Assembly (NCBI GenBank): GCA_020059785.1
Contig: JAGVBL010000332.1
Location: 1 to 7,972 of the forward strand
From: Ignavibacteriales bacterium
GTDB lineage: Bacteria > Bacteroidota > Ignavibacteria > Ignavibacteriales > Melioribacteraceae
DNA length: 7,972 nt
Reading direction: 5' to 3'
Shown: positions 1-7,606 of the stretch, piece by piece
Position numbering within the stretch: the stretch's first letter is position 1
Layout of the letters: each line of letters opens with the position of its first letter
The notes under the pieces: model-generated
Seen by the model: only the letters and a program-made list of their open reading frames with translations
Databases searched by the model: none
What the model was told of the DNA's origin: nothing
Translations under genes and position numbers: made by a program

Positions 1-1
1 A

Positions 2-2131
2 AAAATCTTTTTGGGTTGGGAATTACCGGTAATATTAAATCCCGGTAATAAAAAAGTTACAGTAGCTACAAGGAATTCCGCATTACAAAGCGATACAACA
101 CTTTTAAAGATACCAATAAATTCTTCCGAGTATTTTCTTGTTGAGAACCGTTCACAGGATTCTTACAACGATAAGGTGAAAATTACATATAAACAGGGCG
201 GACAAACGTTTACAAAAATAATTGAGCTCGATACAAGCGGTGTATATGTTATAGAAAGAAAATTTAATAATGGAATACCCGGCGGAGTAGTGATTGATGT
301 TGATGAATATGACGCAGCGTTACCGGGTAGCGGAATTGTTATCTGGCATATTGATGAAAAAGTTATTAATGAAAAATTTAACGATAATAAAATTAATGCC
401 GATCCAAATAGAAGGGGTGTTGATGTTGAAGAAGCAGATGGCATTCAGGATATTGGTGAAACATTTGTAACAGTTTTAGGCGACTTAATTGGAGAGGGTT
501 ATAAAGAAGATTTTTGGTTCAAAGAAAATAAAGCCAGACTCTATAAAAACCGTTTTTCTTGCGATTCCAAACCGAATAGCAGATCGTATGACGGCTCTAA
601 TGGTTTAATTACTTTGGAAAATTTTTCAAATCTTTCCAATAAAATGTCTTTCGATGTAATATTTGGAAATAATCAAATTAATCTTAGCAGTAGCATTAAG
701 ATACCCGAAATTAAAAATCCCGTTTCTATCTCTTTGCTTCAAGTAGGGACAAACTATTGGACTTACATACTTGACGGAACGGATCTAATTCGTATTGATT
801 CTTACAGCGGGAACAATACAACCATCAAAAATTTCAGTTCATTTAAACCGGCAGTATTTAAAGACGGCTCTAACGAATTTGTAATTGGAGTAAATGGCAA
901 AAGGTTGAATATTATTTCCACTATTAACAATAGTTACAAATTATCAAACTATTTGTTCGCAACCGACATATCATCAACACCGGTTATAGTAAAAAGCGGA
1001 AGTATTATTAAAGGATTAATTGGAACATCTGATGGTAAAGTTTCCGAGATCGATCTTGTAGAATTTATTTCATCTAACCAGACCAGAGGAATCGCAGCTT
1101 TTTCTCTTGATAATAAACCTGTCAAGCAAATTGCTTGCTACGAAGATTACTTCTCAATTATAACCGATAACCGATTTGTCGATTCAAAAGGAATATCGCT
1201 GCTTCTAAATCAAAAACCTAAACAGATTGCTCTTACAAAAAACTCTGACGGAAAATTTGTAAATGTAATTCTTGCAGAAGGAAATAATTTTTACATAATT
1301 ACTGATGGCGTGTTAACTTCATCTTTCGTTATCCCCATAGAAGAGTTTACTTCCTTCTCGGTTGCCGATTTATTTGCAAATGGCAATAACTACATATTAC
1401 TCAACTCCAGAACTAAAATTTATGCAGTTAATTTCCAAGGAATTTTAGCGGATAACTTCCCTATTGATACAGAATCAAAACATACACTATTAAGTTCTCC
1501 GTTGATTATTGATTTTAACAACGATACGAAGCCGGACGTTCTATCATTCAATTCCAATGGCGATCTTTATGCCGCAAGTGCTTACGATGGCAAAATCCTT
1601 ACTTCCTTTCCGATTAATGTAGTAAACAATAATAAAGTAATTCCTGTTATTAGTATGGAAGAGTTGCCTACTATGGGTCCAGTTGCAAGGTTCAAACCGG
1701 TTCTTCCTGTTATTAATAGATCAGGTGTATTAGCAATTTGGTCTCTATCATCTTTAAGCGGTAAGGAGTTCTGGATAAATGAATTTGCGTCATCATCAAA
1801 TAACTCATATGCAATTACTGCTGATTCAAAATCTAAAATTCTAGATTTTTTTCCGGCTGAAAAAGCTTATAACTGGCCTAATCCCGTTTATGGTAATGAG
1901 ACTAATATCAGGTATTTTGTTTCCGAAGATTCTGATGTGTCTATAAAAATATTTGATATATCCGGTGACCTTGTTGCAAATCTAAATTCTAAAGCAATTG
2001 GCGGATTGGATAATGAAACAAGGTGGAATGTCTCGGGAATACAGAGCGGAGTTTATTACGCAAGAATTGAAGCCAAAAGTAATTCAGGTAAAACTGCAAA
2101 TAAGTTGATTAAGATAGCTGTAATAAAATAA
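2..2131 (+). CDS. M6-family (immune inhibitor A-like) secreted metalloprotease, C-terminal part, with T9SS type A sorting domain; 5' truncated
   Basis: The frame is open to the left edge (codons from base 2 read K-I-F before the TTG at 11), so TTG 11 is probably not the start and the gene begins upstream. The opening L-G-W-x-x-P, the later YFLVENR and especially GIVIWHIDE (residues 108-116 counted from base 11), followed by GVDVEEADG (136-144), are hallmarks of M6 immune inhibitor A-type peptidases just after the catalytic core. The HExxH zinc site must lie outside the window. Residues about 190-600 are beta-rich and propeller-like, with an FG-GAP/VCBS-like DFNNDTKPDV at 501-510. From 619 (AYNWPNPV) to the end the sequence matches a type A T9SS sorting domain, with a G-D-L-V turn, a W and SGVYYAR. 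This predicts export across the outer membrane, with removal of the tail by the sortase-like PorU. Substrate is unknown. The next gene follows 9 nt downstream. The M6 call is firm by motif; the propeller fold is inference. Confidence 0.82.
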   Translation, partial: KIFLGWELPVILNPGNKKVTVATRNSALQSDTTLLKIPINSSEYFLVENRSQDSYNDKVKITYKQGGQTFTKIIELDTSGVYVIERKFNNGIPGGVVIDVDEYDAALPGSGIVIWHIDEKVINEKFNDNKINADPNRRGVDVEEADGIQDIGETFVTVLGDLIGEGYKEDFWFKENKARLYKNRFSCDSKPNSRSYDGSNGLITLENFSNLSNKMSFDVIFGNNQINLSSSIKIPEIKNPVSISLLQVGTNYWTYILDGTDLIRIDSYSGNNTTIKNFSSFKPAVFKDGSNEFVIGVNGKRLNIISTINNSYKLSNYLFATDISSTPVIVKSGSIIKGLIGTSDGKVSEIDLVEFISSNQTRGIAAFSLDNKPVKQIACYEDYFSIITDNRFVDSKGISLLLNQKPKQIALTKNSDGKFVNVILAEGNNFYIITDGVLTSSFVIPIEEFTSFSVADLFANGNNYILLNSRTKIYAVNFQGILADNFPIDTESKHTLLSSPLIIDFNNDTKPDVLSFNSNGDLYAASAYDGKILTSFPINVVNNNKVIPVISMEELPTMGPVARFKPVLPVINRSGVLAIWSLSSLSGKEFWINEFASSSNNSYAITADSKSKILDFFPAEKAYNWPNPVYGNETNIRYFVSEDSDVSIKIFDISGDLVANLNSKAIGGLDNETRWNVSGIQSGVYYARIEAKSNSGKTANKLIKIAVIK

Positions 2132-2140
2132 TTGGAACGA

Positions 2141-5100
2141 ATGAATCGTAAATTTCAAATAGATAGAAAATCTAATACTAATCTCTCGTCATTCGGGATT
2201 ATTTATTTAGCTGCATTAATTTTATTATATCCCGTTCTAAATTTTTCACAGGTTAATGAATACAATCCGGATTATAAATGGTTTACTATAAAAGGTAAAC
2301 ACGTTAGGGTTCACTATCACGAAGAAGCAGAACGTACAGCAAGAACAGTAGCAAAAATTGCAGATGAAATTTGGGAACCGATTACTTCGCTTTATCAGTA
2401 TGAACCTGATGTTGTTGATTTTGTTATTAAAGATATCGACGATTATTCAAACGGTGCAACATTCTTCTTCGATAATAAAATTGAAATCTGGTCTTCATCA
2501 CTCGATTTTGATTTACGCGGAACACATAACTGGCTTCGTAATGTAATCTCGCATGAATTCACTCACATGGTTCAGATTCAAGCCGGAATGAAACTTACGC
2601 GGACTATCCCGGTTTTTTATTTGCAATTCCTTAATTACGAGGACAAGCGACGTCCAGATATTCTCTACGGCTTCCCTAACTTTATTGCCTCATACCCGGT
2701 ACCAATGATTAATATTCCGGCATGGTTTGCTGAAGGGACAGCTCAATATATGCGTAAGGAGTTTAATTACGATAACTGGGATACGCATCGCGATATGATT
2801 TTGAGATCCTATGCTCTCGAAAATAAATTGCTTACATGGAATCAAATGGGTGTGTTCGATAAAACAAGTCTTGGAAATGAATCGGTTTATAATTCAGGTT
2901 TTGCTTTAACCCGGTATATTTCTCAGAAATACGGTGAAGATAAATTAAGAGAAGTAACTCATAAACTTGGTAACCTTACTACATTTACAATTGATGCGGC
3001 ATTCGAGAAAGTTATTGGTAAAAACGGTAATGAAATTTATAAAGAATGGTCGGATTTCTTAAAGCAAGATTATAAAAAGAGAATTGCAGAAGTTGAACAA
3101 AATCTTGTTCGAGGAGATACTATCGCTTCAATTGGTTTTGGAAATTTTTATCCCGTTTATTCAAACGACGGAAATAAAGTTCTCTACATTTCTAATAAGA
3201 CAAGCGATTATTTCGGTCCGTCTTCGGTTTATCTATATGATGTAGTTACAAAAAAAGAAAAAATGATTGTCTCTAATGTCCGGTCAACAGTAAGTTTTAT
3301 TCCTGGCGAGAATAAAATTATTTATGCAAAGTTGAGCGAAGATAATCCTCGATGGAGTAATATTCATGATCTTTATGTCTATGATATTGATAAAGAAAAA
3401 GAAGAGCGGATTACATTCGGATTAAGGGCGAATAACCCTTCTGTTTCCAACGACGGTAAAAAAATTACTTTTGTTTTTCAGAATGACGGAACTGTTAATC
3501 TCGGTTTATGCGATATTAACGGAAAAAATTTTAAGCGGATCACCTTCTTCGAAAAAGGAGAGCAGCTTTATAATCCCAAATTTTCTAATGATGATTCATT
3601 CATTCTGTTTGACTACTCATACCACGATAACCGTGATATCGGAAGAGTAGATACATCCGGAAGCAATTATAAGTTGATCACTAATTCCAATGCCGATGAA
3701 CGTCATCCTTTCATGGCAAAGGATGGTAAGCTTTTTTATTCAAGTGATGAAACCGGAATCTTCAATATCTATTCACTCAATCTTAATACCGGGATAAAAA
3801 AGCAGATTACAAATGTTACCGGCGGAGCTTTTATGCCTTCGGTTGACTCAAAAGGCAATCTGGTTTATGCCGGTTATACTGCGGATGGTTACAAAATATT
3901 TTTGTTGGCAAATGATGAGCAGGATAAAGTCAATCCAGCAAAAAAATATGTGTGGGTTAATAATCCTCCATTAGAAGTAGATAAACCCAACGGCGATATT
4001 ACAAAATTTAATATAAACTCATTACGCAATTTTGATGACTTTACTTTACCGGAATATACAGTTGAAAAATATTCAGGTTTCTTTTCCAAACTAAGTTTCT
4101 ACCCGTTTATTAGAATTGATAATTATAACACATCCAGTTCCGGATGGGATAGAATTAAACCCGGTTTTTATTTCACATCCAGCGATGTTCTTAACCGTTT
4201 TTCAATTTTCGGTAGTGCTTCAATTAATAAAAAGCTGGAAAGGGATCTCTATTTCCTATTCGAATATCGCGATAAGTTTCCTTTGCTATTTCCATTAGGT
4301 TTAAAACCGGAATTTGGTATGGAATTATTCAGCATTAGCAGAAATGCAAATTTCGATCTACAATTTGGAATTGATTCTACCTTTACTCCACCAAGAATTG
4401 ATTACAACGTTCCTGTTGAAGTAACATATAATTTGTTCGAAGTTGATTTTATTGCGCGTCATAAAATATTTACTGAAGGTAATAAAATAGAACTGCGTTT
4501 TATTTATAGCCAGTATGTTTCCAATCTAAGTAGTTTCATAATTCCGGAAACCAATAATTCGCTCTATCCGGCAACTAACGATAAATATTTCATCGGAAGA
4601 AATTTTCAATTCAAGTATACTCACGAAAATTTAATCCCCAATGTTGATACAGACATTAATCCGGTTGGTCGCAAAGTTGAGCTCCAGTATAATTACGAGT
4701 TTAACCGCTACAATAATGAAGGGAATTATGAAGTAGCTGATGGAATATTAAAACCACTTTATAACGATTACAATTTTCATAAACTGGAATTAAACTGGAA
4801 AGAATATTTTGACCTTGGTAGAAAGAACACTCTAACTCTTCAGTTTAGAGCCGGCTCAATTTTAGGTCCCGAGGTTCCGGATTTCTTCGACTTTTATTTA
4901 GGCGGATTAATCGGAATGAAAAGTTATCCGTTCTATGCTGTTAGTGGTAATGAGTTAGGATGGTTGAATCTTACTTATCGATTCCCGTTGCTAACAAATA
5001 TTGATACAAGGTTAGGGCATTTTTATATCGATAAAATTTATCTCTCCTTTTATGGCGATTTAGGGAATGCATGGACAGGAAAAATTCCTTCTATTGGAAA

Positions 5101-5287
5101 TTTTAAGAAAGGTGCCGGAACAGAGATCAGAATAAAGATGAACTCGTTCTATCTTTTCCCGACGAGTATTTTCTTTAATGCTTCTTACTCGTTCGATAAA
5201 TTTACACGTAAAATTAGAGGCGAGGATGTTACTTACGGTAAAGAGTTCCAATTTTATGGCGGTATTTTGTTTGACTTCAGTTTTTAA
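2141..5287 (+). CDS. Outer-membrane fusion protein: HExxH (peptidase MA-like) domain, TolB/PD40 six-blade propeller, Omp85-like beta-barrel
   Basis: This 1048-residue protein has an N-terminal signal peptide (hydrophobic core about 20-33, cleavage likely near S36/Q37). A gluzincin-type peptidase domain follows, with HEFTH at 138-142 and WFAEGTAQ at 195-202; E198 is the expected third zinc ligand. Residues about 330-600 hold six evenly spaced PD40/TolB-like blades around P338, P388, P433, P479, P523 and P566, with S-N-D-G-style turns. From about 640 the sequence becomes alternating beta-strands. It contains LGGLIGMKSYP (920-930), like the GG...RGY segment of Omp85/TpsB barrels, and ends in an aromatic strand with terminal F. 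I prefer ATG 2141 over the in-frame TTG at 2132, which directly abuts the preceding stop; neither has a strong Shine-Dalgarno. By analogy with Omp85 proteins the soluble part should face the periplasm. The substrate, and whether the protein cleaves or only binds, are unknown. Databases would probably name it a TolB-like or PD40 protein. Confidence 0.8.
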   Translation: MNRKFQIDRKSNTNLSSFGIIYLAALILLYPVLNFSQVNEYNPDYKWFTIKGKHVRVHYHEEAERTARTVAKIADEIWEPITSLYQYEPDVVDFVIKDIDDYSNGATFFFDNKIEIWSSSLDFDLRGTHNWLRNVISHEFTHMVQIQAGMKLTRTIPVFYLQFLNYEDKRRPDILYGFPNFIASYPVPMINIPAWFAEGTAQYMRKEFNYDNWDTHRDMILRSYALENKLLTWNQMGVFDKTSLGNESVYNSGFALTRYISQKYGEDKLREVTHKLGNLTTFTIDAAFEKVIGKNGNEIYKEWSDFLKQDYKKRIAEVEQNLVRGDTIASIGFGNFYPVYSNDGNKVLYISNKTSDYFGPSSVYLYDVVTKKEKMIVSNVRSTVSFIPGENKIIYAKLSEDNPRWSNIHDLYVYDIDKEKEERITFGLRANNPSVSNDGKKITFVFQNDGTVNLGLCDINGKNFKRITFFEKGEQLYNPKFSNDDSFILFDYSYHDNRDIGRVDTSGSNYKLITNSNADERHPFMAKDGKLFYSSDETGIFNIYSLNLNTGIKKQITNVTGGAFMPSVDSKGNLVYAGYTADGYKIFLLANDEQDKVNPAKKYVWVNNPPLEVDKPNGDITKFNINSLRNFDDFTLPEYTVEKYSGFFSKLSFYPFIRIDNYNTSSSGWDRIKPGFYFTSSDVLNRFSIFGSASINKKLERDLYFLFEYRDKFPLLFPLGLKPEFGMELFSISRNANFDLQFGIDSTFTPPRIDYNVPVEVTYNLFEVDFIARHKIFTEGNKIELRFIYSQYVSNLSSFIIPETNNSLYPATNDKYFIGRNFQFKYTHENLIPNVDTDINPVGRKVELQYNYEFNRYNNEGNYEVADGILKPLYNDYNFHKLELNWKEYFDLGRKNTLTLQFRAGSILGPEVPDFFDFYLGGLIGMKSYPFYAVSGNELGWLNLTYRFPLLTNIDTRLGHFYIDKIYLSFYGDLGNAWTGKIPSIGNFKKGAGTEIRIKMNSFYLFPTSIFFNASYSFDKFTRKIRGEDVTYGKEFQFYGGILFDFSF

Positions 5288-5305
5288 TTGAATGGATAAA
5301 TTCAA

Positions 5306-6169
5306 ATGAAAAAATTATTTGTGGCAATATTTTTTCTTGTTTCGGCATTGTATTCTCAAGAAAATAATTTTGGAAAATTAACAGGACAATTATTTGTCGA
5401 TTCCAGAATAATATATTTGGAATCTGATGCAAATTATAAAATAGAAAATCAGTCTATTGAGTTGCAGAAAAAATCACCTTTACTTTCCGGTGTATTATCA
5501 TTTGCTATTCCTGGTGCGGGTCAATTCTATTCTGAACGTTATTTGAAATCAGTTATCTTTGTTGCCGTGGAAGTTGCTGCAATTGCTGTTGGGCTTATTT
5601 ATGATAAAAAGGGAGACGATCAGACAATTACATTTCAGAATTTTGCACTATCGCATTGGGATGTTAAAAGATACGCAAAGTGGACGGTTAAAAATGCTGC
5701 CTCTATTAATCCGCTTGTTAATATTGCAGAATTCAATGTGTTTGATATCAACGGTAATGTAATCTGGACGGAATTAAATAGATTGGAAAGTGCAATCGGT
5801 AAGTATTATTCTCACAGATTGGCACCGTTTAAAGATCAGCAATATTTTGAAATGATTGGTAAGTATCCCCAATTTAATGTTGGGTGGGATGATTTTGGCG
5901 ACGAGAATACTCCTTTCACTTACGGTGATCCATTAACAAGCAAATTTCTTTACTACTCTAAGGAGCGCGGAAAAGCTAACGATTTTTATAACATTGCCTC
6001 AACAGCGGTTATTGTAATAATTTCAAATCATATAATAAGTGCAATTGATGCTGCCTGGTCTGCGGCAAGCTATAACAGGGATTTAAGCATTTCATCAGAA
6101 ATTAAAAAAGTCGATTTTGGATTTAGGACTTTTTATTACCCTCAGTTAAATTTGCAGTATAATTTTTAA
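5306..6169 (+). CDS. DUF5683-like envelope protein with signal peptide
   Basis: The protein has 287 residues. The N-terminus MKKLFVAIFFLVSALYSQ looks like a signal peptide cut near residue 17; there is no lipobox cysteine. The segment KKSPLLSGVLSFAIPGAGQFY (about 55-75), followed by a hydrophobic stretch at 81-99, resembles the P-G-x-G-Q-x-Y plus membrane helix signature of DUF5683-type proteins common in Bacteroidota and relatives. A roughly 130-residue polar, aromatic-rich middle (W118, W126, W154, W194) precedes a second hydrophobic segment at 228-247. The tail ends in LNLQYNF, resembling a terminal beta-strand. Biochemical function is unknown; nothing catalytic is visible. It starts 18 nt after the barrel-protease gene with only a weak GGA (5294-5296) as a ribosome site, consistent with co-transcription or translational coupling. 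Family assignment rests on remembered motifs; an unrelated small inner-membrane protein is the main alternative. Confidence 0.7.
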   Translation: MKKLFVAIFFLVSALYSQENNFGKLTGQLFVDSRIIYLESDANYKIENQSIELQKKSPLLSGVLSFAIPGAGQFYSERYLKSVIFVAVEVAAIAVGLIYDKKGDDQTITFQNFALSHWDVKRYAKWTVKNAASINPLVNIAEFNVFDINGNVIWTELNRLESAIGKYYSHRLAPFKDQQYFEMIGKYPQFNVGWDDFGDENTPFTYGDPLTSKFLYYSKERGKANDFYNIASTAVIVIISNHIISAIDAAWSAASYNRDLSISSEIKKVDFGFRTFYYPQLNLQYNF

Positions 6170-6185
6170 CATTTTTTTTATCAAT

Positions 6186-6189
6186 AGGA
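6186..6189 (+). promoter_or_regulatory. Shine-Dalgarno site (AGGA) for der
   Basis: AGGA lies 6 nt upstream of the GTG at 6196, a good distance for a ribosome binding site. It is the clearest such site in the window and supports GTG as the start, which also places the first P-loop at residue 10 as usual for Der. Confidence 0.6.
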
Positions 6190-6195
6190 TTTTTT

Positions 6196-7509
6196 GTGAA
6201 AGAACCGATTGTTGTAATTGTAGGAAGACCTAATGTTGGTAAATCAACTCTTTTCAACCGGCTAACCAAAAGCACTACATCCATTGTTGATGATGTAAGC
6301 GGAGTTACAAGAGATAGAGTTTATGGAGATGTTGAATGGAATGGCAAACATTTCAGGTTAATTGATACCGGCGGATATGTACCCGATTCCGAAGACACGT
6401 TTGAAAGTGCTATCCGCGAGCAGGTTGAAATTGCATTGGATGAATGCGACGCAATTTTGTTTATTGTTGATGGAAGAATCGGTTTAACTCCATTTGATAA
6501 AGAGATTGCAGGTATAATCCGAAGATCGTCCAAACTTCATTACTTGCTTGTTAATAAATCCGATACTACCGCATTAGGAGTTTATAAAAATGATTTTTAT
6601 GAACTCGGTTTTGAACATATTTATGATATTAGCGCGCTAAACGGAAGAAACCTTGGAGATTTTCTAGATGATCTTCAAAACCATCTTCCATTCCCCGATG
6701 AAAAAGAAACTCCGGATTACCGGCTTCGGCTTTCGATTATTGGAAGACCTAATGTTGGTAAATCATCCTTAACAAATGCTTTACTCGGTTACGACAGAAG
6801 CATTGTTACAAATATTCCCGGAACTACAAGGGACAGTATCGATTCTGTTCTAAAATATTACGGCGAAGAAATTATTCTTGTTGATACTGCCGGGCTAAGA
6901 AAAAAAACTAAAATAAAAGAGAATATAGAATTTTTTGCAAGTGTAAGGACATACCGCGCTCTATGGGATAGTGATGTTGCAATTCTTCTTGTTGATGCCG
7001 AATTAGGAATAGAAAACCAGGATCAGAAAATTATTCAGGAAGCTGTTAGAAGGAGAAAGGGACTTATAATTGCAATCAATAAATGGGACCTCATTGAAAA
7101 AGAAACCAATACTGCCCGTCAATTCCAGATTGCTGTTAAAGAAAAAGTTGGTATGGCAGACTATATTCCTATTATTACAATTTCTGCACTTACAAAACAG
7201 AGAATCTATAAATTGATTGACCTTGCAAAAAAGATTAATGAAGAGCGTAAGAAAAAAATTCCAACAAGCCAATTGAATGACGTATTACTTCCTCTAATTG
7301 CTGCTACACCACCTCCGGCAACACCAACAGGTAAGGAGGTTAAGATTAAATATATTACTCAGGTTGGCGAGCACTATCCTATTTTTCTTTTCTTTGCCAA
7401 TGAACATAAATTTGTGCCGGAACATTACCGCCGCTTTTTGGAAAGACTTATTCGCGAGAATTTCGGTTTTGAAGGTGTTCCGATGACAATTTCATTCAAA
7501 GAGAAATAG
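6196..7509 (+). CDS. der: Ribosome biogenesis double GTPase Der (EngA)
   Basis: Der is a tandem-GTPase assembly factor that binds the 50S subunit and is needed for its maturation; it acts in the cytoplasm. All motifs are present twice. G domain 1 has GRPNVGKS at 10-17, T38 in the G2 region, DTGG 57-60, NKSD 120-123 and SAL 146-148. G domain 2 has GRPNVGKS at 183-190, PGTTRD 208-213, DTAG 230-233, NKWD 295-298 and SAL 330-332. The C-terminal KH-like domain (about 352-437) contains YRRFLERLIRENFGFEGVP and ends in ISFKEK, as in other Der proteins. The 437-residue length is normal for the family, with no truncation. The start is GTG, backed by AGGA six bases upstream. It follows the DUF5683-like gene by 26 nt and may be read from the same transcript, though no functional link to the envelope genes is evident. 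Identity is as certain as sequence reading allows. Confidence 0.98.
   Translation: MKEPIVVIVGRPNVGKSTLFNRLTKSTTSIVDDVSGVTRDRVYGDVEWNGKHFRLIDTGGYVPDSEDTFESAIREQVEIALDECDAILFIVDGRIGLTPFDKEIAGIIRRSSKLHYLLVNKSDTTALGVYKNDFYELGFEHIYDISALNGRNLGDFLDDLQNHLPFPDEKETPDYRLRLSIIGRPNVGKSSLTNALLGYDRSIVTNIPGTTRDSIDSVLKYYGEEIILVDTAGLRKKTKIKENIEFFASVRTYRALWDSDVAILLVDAELGIENQDQKIIQEAVRRRKGLIIAINKWDLIEKETNTARQFQIAVKEKVGMADYIPIITISALTKQRIYKLIDLAKKINEERKKKIPTSQLNDVLLPLIAATPPPATPTGKEVKIKYITQVGEHYPIFLFFANEHKFVPEHYRRFLERLIRENFGFEGVPMTISFKEK
6223..6246 (+). repeat. 24-bp direct repeat, copy 1 (first P-loop of der)
   Basis: This stretch encodes the G-R-P-N-V-G-K-S core of the first G domain of der. It is identical, base for base, to 6742-6765, 519 bp downstream in the same frame. 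Confidence 0.85.
6742..6765 (+). repeat. 24-bp direct repeat, copy 2 (second P-loop of der)
   Basis: This is the second copy of the repeat at 6223-6246 and encodes the P-loop of the second G domain. The flanking bases diverge quickly on both sides, so identity is confined to the motif. Confidence 0.85.
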
Positions 7510-7606
7510 TAATATTGCCATTAGAACCGCATATTCATTATTCAATCCATATCCATTAAATCCGAAAATAGTTATATTTCCAACCGAATAATTGACTTTT
7601 CAAAAA

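Noticed and set aside
2132..2140. TTG at 2132 as the start of the barrel-protease gene, abutting the preceding stop.
   Set aside because: ATG at 2141 is in frame three codons later and gives a better signal-peptide start; TTG has no ribosome site of its own.
5060..5305. Minus-strand open frame of 81 codons across the end of the barrel-protease gene.
   Set aside because: It is antisense to a strongly supported gene, with a composition typical of a reverse-strand shadow and no recognisable domain or ribosome site. The other short overlapping frames were dropped for the same reason.
5292..5309. Five-codon ORF (ATG at 5292, TGA overlapping the ATG at 5306) that could act as a coupling leader peptide.
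   Set aside because: It has no ribosome binding site, and an ORF this short arises easily by chance.
6145..6179. Possible intrinsic terminator: a 6-bp inverted repeat (6145-6150 with 6165-6170) followed by eight T at 6172-6179, at the end of the DUF5683-like gene.
   Set aside because: The stem is short and nearly all A-T with a 14-nt loop, so it should be unstable, and der starts 26 nt after the stop. The T run is unremarkable in such AT-rich DNA.
7515..7580. Promoter-like elements before the oxidoreductase gene: TTGCCA at 7515-7520 and TATATTTC at 7573-7580, the latter near the Bacteroidota -7 consensus TAnnTTTG.
   Set aside because: Neither has a convincing partner at the right distance: the best -10 near the first matches only 4 of 6, and no TTG lies 19-21 nt upstream of the second. 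The gap is a plausible promoter site, but none can be pinned down.
7561..7581. Imperfect A/T inverted repeat (AAATA with TATTT) downstream of der as a terminator.
   Set aside because: The stem has only five A-T pairs followed by a mismatch, and no T tract follows.
7592..7596. TTGAC, resembling a -35 box.
   Set aside because: It lies only 10 nt before the ATG, leaving no room for a -10 element and a transcription start.
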